This document shows positions 7,120 through 11,483 of a stretch of DNA of 11,483 nt, in pieces. A program made the translations under genes and the position numbers. Under the pieces are notes generated by a model. That model was not told the origin of the DNA. It worked only from the letters and a program-made list of their open reading frames with translations, and searched no databases. This DNA is from DATBAK01 sp036787815 (lineage in GTDB: Bacteria; Actinomycetota; Acidimicrobiia; IMCC26256; PALSA-610). Position 1 is the first letter of the stretch. The number at the start of each line of letters is the position of its first letter. The stretch is from contig DAIQOP010000120.1 in the NCBI GenBank assembly GCA_036787815.1, positions 1-11,483 on the forward strand, written 5' to 3'.

Positions 7120-9624
7120 GTGGCGCGTCGTCCGAGGTCCGCTGTGCTGCTTGGGCTCGCAGTGCTCACCGTCGTGGGGCCGCTCGCGTGTACGAGCGGG
7201 AGCAAGAAGCAAGGCTCGGCCGCGAAGCACCCGGCGTCGACCTCTGCCTCGGCCCCGAAGGACTACGCGCAGACCGCGCTGGACATCCTGCCATCGGGTC
7301 AGTACGGGTCGGTGCCACCGCCCGCACAAGCGGCCGATCAGGCCAAGCTCTACGACTCCTTGACCCCGTTGTCGGGCAACGTGTCCGCGAGCGACCTGAC
7401 GCACCATTTCAAGTCGGAGCGTCTCGGCACCGCCGGCCAGGGACCGCTGCGCACGGAGCCGACCGACCGAGCCGGCCTCCGCATCGTCCGCGACGGCTCC
7501 GACGTCCCGCACGTCTACGGGACGACGGACGACGACGTGATGTTCGGGGCCGGATGGGTCGCAGGGGAGGATCGCGGCCTGCTGCTCGAGCAGGCGAGGT
7601 ACAACGCCCGTGTCGCGGCCGTCGACGCGCCCGGGCTCAGCTCGCTCGATCTGATCGCCGGTCTCAAGAGCTTCACGCCCAGCGCGCAGACCGAGAAGCA
7701 GTTGTCGCAGCAGACCCAGGTGCTGTTGGCCGCGGGAGCGAAGGGCCGGGCGGTCCTGCACGACATCGACCAGTGGCTCGCCGGCATCAACGGGTACTAC
7801 CGCCACACCCACAGTGCCGCCAAGCCGTGGACCCGCAACGACGTGTACGCGCTCGACGCGTTGAAAGGCCAGTTCGTCGGGCAGGGCGGAGGGGACGAAG
7901 CCCGCAGCTCGATGTTCTTGAGCGCGCTCGAGTCGAAGCTGGGCGCCGCCAAGGGTCTGGCCGTGTTCAACGACCTGCGGGAGCCCAACGACGCCGAGAC
8001 GCCGGTGAGTGTCTCGGGGAACATCGCGCTTCAGCCGCCGCCGCGCAGCATGGCCGGCAACGTGCTCCTCGACAACGGCAGCTTCAAGCCAACGACGTAC
8101 GCCGGTGCCGCAACCGCACCGACGACGCCTGCACACGCGAGCAACGCGCTGCTGGTGTCGGGCAAGCGGTCGGCGAACGGCCATCCGCTCATGGTCGCCG
8201 GGCCGCAGATCGGGTACTTCTACCCGGGCTTCACCATGGAGGTCGATCTGCACGGTCCGGGGATCGATGCTCGCGGCGTCAGCGCCGCGACCGTCGGGTA
8301 CGTGCTGATCGGGCGCTCAGAGGACTACGCGTGGTCGCTGACGTCGGCGGGTCTCGACATCATCGACACGTACGTCGAGACACTGTGCGACGGCAGCGAC
8401 ACGAAGTACGAGTTCCAGGGCCGTTGTCTCAACATGGATTTCTTCGACGCGGGCGTGCTCAAAGGCACTCCTGATCAACGCGTCGCGTTCTACGAGACCG
8501 TCCACGGTCCCGTCGTCGGTTACGCGACGGTGCACGGGCGCCGGGTCGCGGTCACGAGGAAGCGCGCGAGCTCGGGCCGCGACGCGCTCGACCTCCTGCT
8601 GTACCGCGACCTCACATTCGGCAAGGTTCACAACGTGGGCGACTTCTTCCGAGCGGCCGACCAGTCGCCCCAGACGTTCAACTCCTTCTACGTCGACGAC
8701 CACGACATCGGCGTGTTCACGAGCGGACGGGTACCGATCCGCCCGACGAACGTCGACCCCGGCCTCCCGGCCGACGGGCGAGGAAGCGACGAGTGGCAGG
8801 GATTCGTGTCGGCGGGCAACCATCCGCAAGGCACCAACCCACCCGACGGCCAGATCGTCAACTGGAACAACAAGACGGTCGCGGGCTACCAGGCCGCGGA
8901 CGACAACTGGTCGCTCGGTGCCGAACAGCGAGTTCAGCTCCTCACGAACAACCTCGGCACCGCCGGTGGGCAGACACTGGCGTCGTTGACCGCGGCGATG
9001 AACAAGGCCGCGACCCAAGACGTGCGCGTCATGTTGTTCGAGCCCGTGCTCGCGGCGGTGTTGAGAACCGGAACCGCGCCCAGTCCACGCGAGGCGCAGA
9101 TGCTCGAGCTCCTCGACAAGTGGCGCGCGAACGGAGGCAACCGCCTCGACCGTAACCTCGACGGCAAGATCGACGATCCCGGCGCCGCGATCATGGACGC
9201 GGCCTGGACGAAGCTCGCGGACGCGTGGGCCGCGCCGGTGCTCGGGTCGCTCACCGACCAGTTCGCGACACTCGTCTCGCCGTTCGACGCGCCGCCGGGC
9301 GGCCAGTACACCGGCTGGCACGTCTACATGGACAAAGACCTGCGCGCCCTCCTCGAACGGCCGGTGAACGGCAAGTTCAGCGTCGCCTACTGCGGTAACG
9401 GGAACCTGGTCGCGTGTCGAGATTCGCTGTGGGGAGCGATCAAGGCGGCCGGCGACAAGCTCGCATCGACGCAAGGCCCCGCCCCGGCCGGCTGGCGTGC
9501 CGATGCCCGACCCGAGCGCATCACGTTCGTGCCCGGCATCCTCAGCTACACGATGCGGTACACGAACCGGCCGAGTGGCTTCCAACAACTCATCACCTTC
9601 ACCGGCCACCGCCCAAGCAACTGA
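7120..9624 (+). CDS. Penicillin-acylase-family Ntn-hydrolase lipoprotein
   Basis: 834 residues from a GTG. A lipoprotein signal peptide ends in lipobox PLAC with Cys24. The alpha-chain region contains LRIVRDGSDVPHVYGTT (120-136) and FGAGWVAGEDR (142-152), hallmarks of the family. Autocleavage should expose Ser341 (HA/SNALLVSG) as the N-terminal nucleophile of the beta chain; the residue before it is Ala, not the commoner Gly. NWNNK (581-585) corresponds to the oxyanion Asn motif and Arg604 to the conserved Arg of penicillin G acylase. Cys758/Cys766 may form a disulfide. Residues 677-688 (DRNLDGKIDDPG) resemble a calcium loop. Family members hydrolyse amides such as beta-lactam side chains, acyl-homoserine lactones or cyclic lipopeptides; the substrate here is unknown. 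It is monocistronic, facing a convergent methyltransferase. Confidence 0.92.
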   Translation: MARRPRSAVLLGLAVLTVVGPLACTSGSKKQGSAAKHPASTSASAPKDYAQTALDILPSGQYGSVPPPAQAADQAKLYDSLTPLSGNVSASDLTHHFKSERLGTAGQGPLRTEPTDRAGLRIVRDGSDVPHVYGTTDDDVMFGAGWVAGEDRGLLLEQARYNARVAAVDAPGLSSLDLIAGLKSFTPSAQTEKQLSQQTQVLLAAGAKGRAVLHDIDQWLAGINGYYRHTHSAAKPWTRNDVYALDALKGQFVGQGGGDEARSSMFLSALESKLGAAKGLAVFNDLREPNDAETPVSVSGNIALQPPPRSMAGNVLLDNGSFKPTTYAGAATAPTTPAHASNALLVSGKRSANGHPLMVAGPQIGYFYPGFTMEVDLHGPGIDARGVSAATVGYVLIGRSEDYAWSLTSAGLDIIDTYVETLCDGSDTKYEFQGRCLNMDFFDAGVLKGTPDQRVAFYETVHGPVVGYATVHGRRVAVTRKRASSGRDALDLLLYRDLTFGKVHNVGDFFRAADQSPQTFNSFYVDDHDIGVFTSGRVPIRPTNVDPGLPADGRGSDEWQGFVSAGNHPQGTNPPDGQIVNWNNKTVAGYQAADDNWSLGAEQRVQLLTNNLGTAGGQTLASLTAAMNKAATQDVRVMLFEPVLAAVLRTGTAPSPREAQMLELLDKWRANGGNRLDRNLDGKIDDPGAAIMDAAWTKLADAWAAPVLGSLTDQFATLVSPFDAPPGGQYTGWHVYMDKDLRALLERPVNGKFSVAYCGNGNLVACRDSLWGAIKAAGDKLASTQGPAPAGWRADARPERITFVPGILSYTMRYTNRPSGFQQLITFTGHRPSN

Positions 9625-9674
9625 CGCGTACCGGCAAGAGCGCACTCACTAGCGTCAGCAGGCGCACGTTCCCG

Positions 9675-10541
9675 TCACTTCCGGCGGGATCGCCAGGCTT
9701 CCGCGCGGAATGCCACATCGACGGTCACGTCGTCCTCGACACTCAGTAGCTCCCGCAGGAGTCGACGGGCTTCAGCGATCACGCGTCCGCGTCTGTCGTC
9801 GGGCATGGCGATGATCGAGCTGAAGGTGCCCAGCAGACCGATCAACTCATCAGCGTCGAGTGCGACGTCCCAGGTGAACACCGCGTGTTCCGGTTGATCG
9901 AACGGAACTCCGGGAGGGATCTCGAGGCCGAACGTCGGGCGAAGCGCGTCGCCCATGATGAGGCCCGCGAGCTCGCCACCGTGCGGGTCGCCGTCTCCCT
10001 CACCTGCGACTGCGGCCTCGACACCGCCCCGCGGCTGTTCGCCGAGCAGGGCCCGGGCCTGGACCATGAACGGGCCCTCGGGATCGGGCCCCGACCACAA
10101 GGCACCGAGGATCCCGCCAGGCACCAGGACGCGGGCCACCTCGCGGAGCGTCGGCGTCGGATCCATCCAATGCCACGACGAAGAGGCCAGCACCGCGTCG
10201 GCACAGCTGTCGGGGATGGGCATCGACTCACCGCGGCCCATCACGGCCCGGACGCCGGGGACCCCCTCGGTGAGAACTGACCGCATGCGGTCGTCGGGCT
10301 CGACCGCGACCACCTCGTCGGCACGGTCGATCAGAAGCCGGGTCAACGCGCCGGTCCCGGCTCCGAGGTCGACGACCCTGCCGACATGCGTCGGAAGGAA
10401 CCAGTCCACCGCCGCAACCGGTGGTCCGGGTCGGTACCGTTCGTACTGCGACGCCGCCCCGCCGAAACTCTGCGCGCGTCTTGCTCTCTCTTCCGCCGCG
10501 ACAGCGGAGAGAGACGCGTCGAGATCGTCGGGACCGCTCAC
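9675..10541 (-). CDS. Class I SAM-dependent methyltransferase
   Basis: 288 residues from a GTG that overlaps the stop of the preceding 67-residue gene by four bases (GTGA). The start of the fold is marked by SFGGAASQYERYRPG (25-39), common to Methyltransf_11 proteins of the trans-aconitate/TMT1-like group. Motif I is VVDLGAGTGALT (56-67), the acidic residue ending strand 2 is Glu81 (VAVEPDDRM), and SSWHWMDP (120-128) with VLVPGGILGALWSG (138-151) gives motifs II and III. The SAM site looks intact. The C-terminal third, which sets substrate, has no recognisable signature, so the acceptor is unknown. It is the last gene of a run starting with the nitroreductase-like gene and ends 50 bases from the convergent acylase. 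Confidence 0.9.
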   Translation of the reverse strand: MSGPDDLDASLSAVAAEERARRAQSFGGAASQYERYRPGPPVAAVDWFLPTHVGRVVDLGAGTGALTRLLIDRADEVVAVEPDDRMRSVLTEGVPGVRAVMGRGESMPIPDSCADAVLASSSWHWMDPTPTLREVARVLVPGGILGALWSGPDPEGPFMVQARALLGEQPRGGVEAAVAGEGDGDPHGGELAGLIMGDALRPTFGLEIPPGVPFDQPEHAVFTWDVALDADELIGLLGTFSSIIAMPDDRRGRVIAEARRLLRELLSVEDDVTVDVAFRAEAWRSRRK

Positions 10542-10741
10542 GATCGAGCCGCGACGATCGCGCCGACGGCGACGATCAGACGCAGATCCAAGAGCGTGTC
10601 GATGGCCTCCGCGGCGGAGATGAGTTCGCGCGACGCGAGATGGACGAGCGCCTCATCGATCGCGGGTATGACCGCGTCGGTAATCGCCATTGTCGCGGAC
10701 TGAACCCCCGACGGGCCATCGATGAGCGTGTGCGTCCCCAT
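10538..10741 (-). CDS. Uncharacterised 67-residue protein coupled to the methyltransferase
   Basis: I do not recognise this protein. It starts at ATG 10741, nine bases after the nitroreductase stop, and its TGA overlaps the methyltransferase GTG. Residues 18-50 (MAITDAVIPAIDEALVHLAS and on through the LISAAEAIDTLLDLRLI segment) look like two or three amphipathic helices with a Leu-rich second half; the C-terminus is Val/Ala/Ile-rich but short for a membrane helix. There is no Cys and no known motif. The opposite-strand and other-frame alternatives look worse, and the tight spacing on both sides is the main reason to believe it. No clear ribosome site is seen; a second ATG at 10690 would leave 50 residues and cover all the helices. 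Confidence 0.55.
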   Translation of the reverse strand: MGTHTLIDGPSGVQSATMAITDAVIPAIDEALVHLASRELISAAEAIDTLLDLRLIVAVGAIVAARS

Positions 10742-10750
10742 GCCGATGCT

Positions 10751-11188
10751 TCAGCGTCTGTACAGAACCCGCGGCGGGTTCCTCGTGGTCGGGTGAGGTT
10801 GTTCCGCGGGGTGGCCGACGACCATCGGCAGTGCCGCGACGACGCTCTCGGGTACGCCGAGCTCCGCTTTGACCTCGCCGGCGCCGTGGAACACGTCGTA
10901 GCCGGGTTGGGCCAGCACCTCTCGCAAGTGTCGGAGCACCGGTTCGGGCGTCGCCGCCAGCTCCCCCACGGGCGGGACAGCAAGGTAGATCGCCTTGGCG
11001 CGCTCGGCGTAGCGCTCGAGGAGGGTGCGGTCCCGGATCATGCCGAACGACCATGGTTGCGCATTCACTGCGCTCGGCGCCCAGATCGCGGCCTCGAGGA
11101 GCACGTCGAGGGTCGCGTCGTCGACAGGATCGTCCGTGTAACGCCGCACCGAACGACGCTCACGGATCACCTGCAGTGCCGACTCCAT
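10751..11188 (-). CDS. Nitroreductase-family protein with an apparent internal in-frame deletion
   Basis: 145 residues; family members are usually about 185-200. The ATG at 11188 is preceded by AGGAGA (11193-11198). The N-terminal FMN site is good: IRERRSVRRYTDDPV (8-22) and WAPSAVNAQPW (36-46). The C-terminal end is also typical: EVKAELGVPE (105-114) and PMVVGHPAE (121-129). Between YDVFHGAG (97-104) and EVKAEL the family normally has about 45-50 residues, including the AAQNLLLAA helix and the GLGTCWIG strand that complete the FMN site and dimer interface; here the two ends join directly in frame around base 10876. The protein is therefore probably unable to bind FMN normally and may be a decaying gene, unless the deletion is an assembly artefact. 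It leads a three-gene run and is divergent from the molybdenum hydroxylase. Confidence 0.8.
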   Translation of the reverse strand: MESALQVIRERRSVRRYTDDPVDDATLDVLLEAAIWAPSAVNAQPWSFGMIRDRTLLERYAERAKAIYLAVPPVGELAATPEPVLRHLREVLAQPGYDVFHGAGEVKAELGVPESVVAALPMVVGHPAEQPHPTTRNPPRVLYRR

Positions 11189-11416
11189 CGCGTCTCCTCT
11201 CGCGAGACAGGTGTCCACACTGAACGTCGCCTCACGACGCTCACAGAGTCCAAGGTCCCCACCGCGTCAGCGAAGTACGGCTTTCCACCACGTCCCAGGG
11301 CAGATCGTCGTGGTCCGCGGCAAGGCACCAACTCTCGAACCGGCCGCACCGAGGCGCTGTAGAAGTGGATCCTGAACACGGGTAGCGTGCTCACGTCTGC
11401 ACACGGGGGGTTGCTC
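11189..11416. promoter_or_regulatory. Divergent intergenic region, 228 bases
   Basis: The gap separates the nitroreductase-led run from the molybdenum hydroxylase gene and should contain both promoters. I see a strong ribosome site on each side (AGGAGA at 11193-11198 on the minus strand; a G-run at 11405-11410 on the plus strand) but no convincing -35/-10 pair, no operator repeat and no credible small gene. Confidence 0.4.
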
Positions 11417-11483
11417 ATGGCTGCATCGGGTTCGATCCTCGGGAACGCGGTCCGTCGCCTCGAGGATCCCGAGCTGTTGACGG
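11417..11483 (+). CDS. Molybdenum hydroxylase large subunit (xanthine/CO dehydrogenase family), N-terminal fragment
   Basis: Only 22 codons are in the window. The start reads MAASGSILGNAVRRLEDPEL and then LT, matching the highly conserved N-terminus of CoxL/XdhA-type molybdopterin-binding subunits (G..V.R.EDP.LLTG). GGGGGG at 11405-11410, 6 bases before the ATG, serves as ribosome site. Such proteins hold the molybdenum cofactor and oxidise aldehydes, purines, aromatic compounds or CO, with FAD and 2Fe-2S subunits usually encoded beside them; those genes must lie outside the window. The active-site loop that separates CO dehydrogenase from other members is not visible. Confidence 0.75.
   Translation, partial: MAASGSILGNAVRRLEDPELLT

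Noticed and set aside
6745..9645. Two long minus-strand open frames (about 500 and 440 codons) opposite the acylase.
   Set aside because: Both are compositionally biased (Arg, Val, Asp, His), have no motifs and mirror the codon pattern of the acylase.
10421..11362. A 313-codon plus-strand frame opposite the nitroreductase run.
   Set aside because: It is Arg-rich without motifs and antisense to genes with clear family matches and ribosome sites.
11290..11365. A TCGAACC-like string (GGTTCGA on the minus strand) suggesting a tRNA T-arm.
   Set aside because: The flanking bases do not form a 5-bp T-stem, and no anticodon arm or acceptor stem is present.

Overview
The window is GC-rich, densely coded DNA with actinobacterial character: GTG starts, strong GGAGG-type ribosome sites, MmpL-type transporter, lipobox signal peptides, a thiolase-like/DUF35 gene pair and actinobacterial-style toxin-antitoxin genes. 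I infer an actinomycetote, possibly an uncultured soil or freshwater lineage such as Acidimicrobiia; the class is a guess. There is no rRNA, tRNA, CRISPR array, transposase or integrase.

Layout: (1) 1-584, the end of a Phd/YefM-type antitoxin overlapping a complete VapC PIN-domain toxin, followed by two closely spaced hairpins. (2) 751-1776, a secreted alpha/beta-hydrolase lipoprotein, converging on (3) 1830-2654 (minus), an unrecognised 274-residue protein whose core resembles a zinc-protease helix that has lost its histidines. (4) 2796-4985, an MMPL/RND-family transporter, divergent from (3). (5) 5100-6748 (minus), a coupled pair: a SCP-x/lipid-transfer thiolase-like protein lacking the usual catalytic cysteines, and its DUF35 zinc-ribbon/OB partner. 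(6) 6783-6956 (minus), a short reading frame, easy to miss, encoding the N-terminal half of a MazE/VapB-like antitoxin with a degenerate tail and no toxin beside it. (7) 7120-9624, a penicillin-acylase-family Ntn-hydrolase lipoprotein with a hairpin-rich 5' region. (8) 9675-11188 (minus), a tight three-gene run: a nitroreductase that seems to have lost an internal block, an uncharacterised 67-residue protein, and a SAM-dependent methyltransferase. (9) 11417-11483, the first codons of a molybdenum hydroxylase (xanthine/CO dehydrogenase) large subunit.

The genes do not form one pathway. They look like separate small transcription units. Plausible themes are envelope export (MMPL and two lipoprotein hydrolases) and CoA-linked lipid or steroid side-chain chemistry (thiolase-like/DUF35 pair). 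I see no clearly new defence or mobile system. The observations most worth checking are the internally deleted nitroreductase, the cysteine-less thiolase, the orphan antitoxin remnant, the coupled 67-residue protein and the pseudo-protease-like protein.
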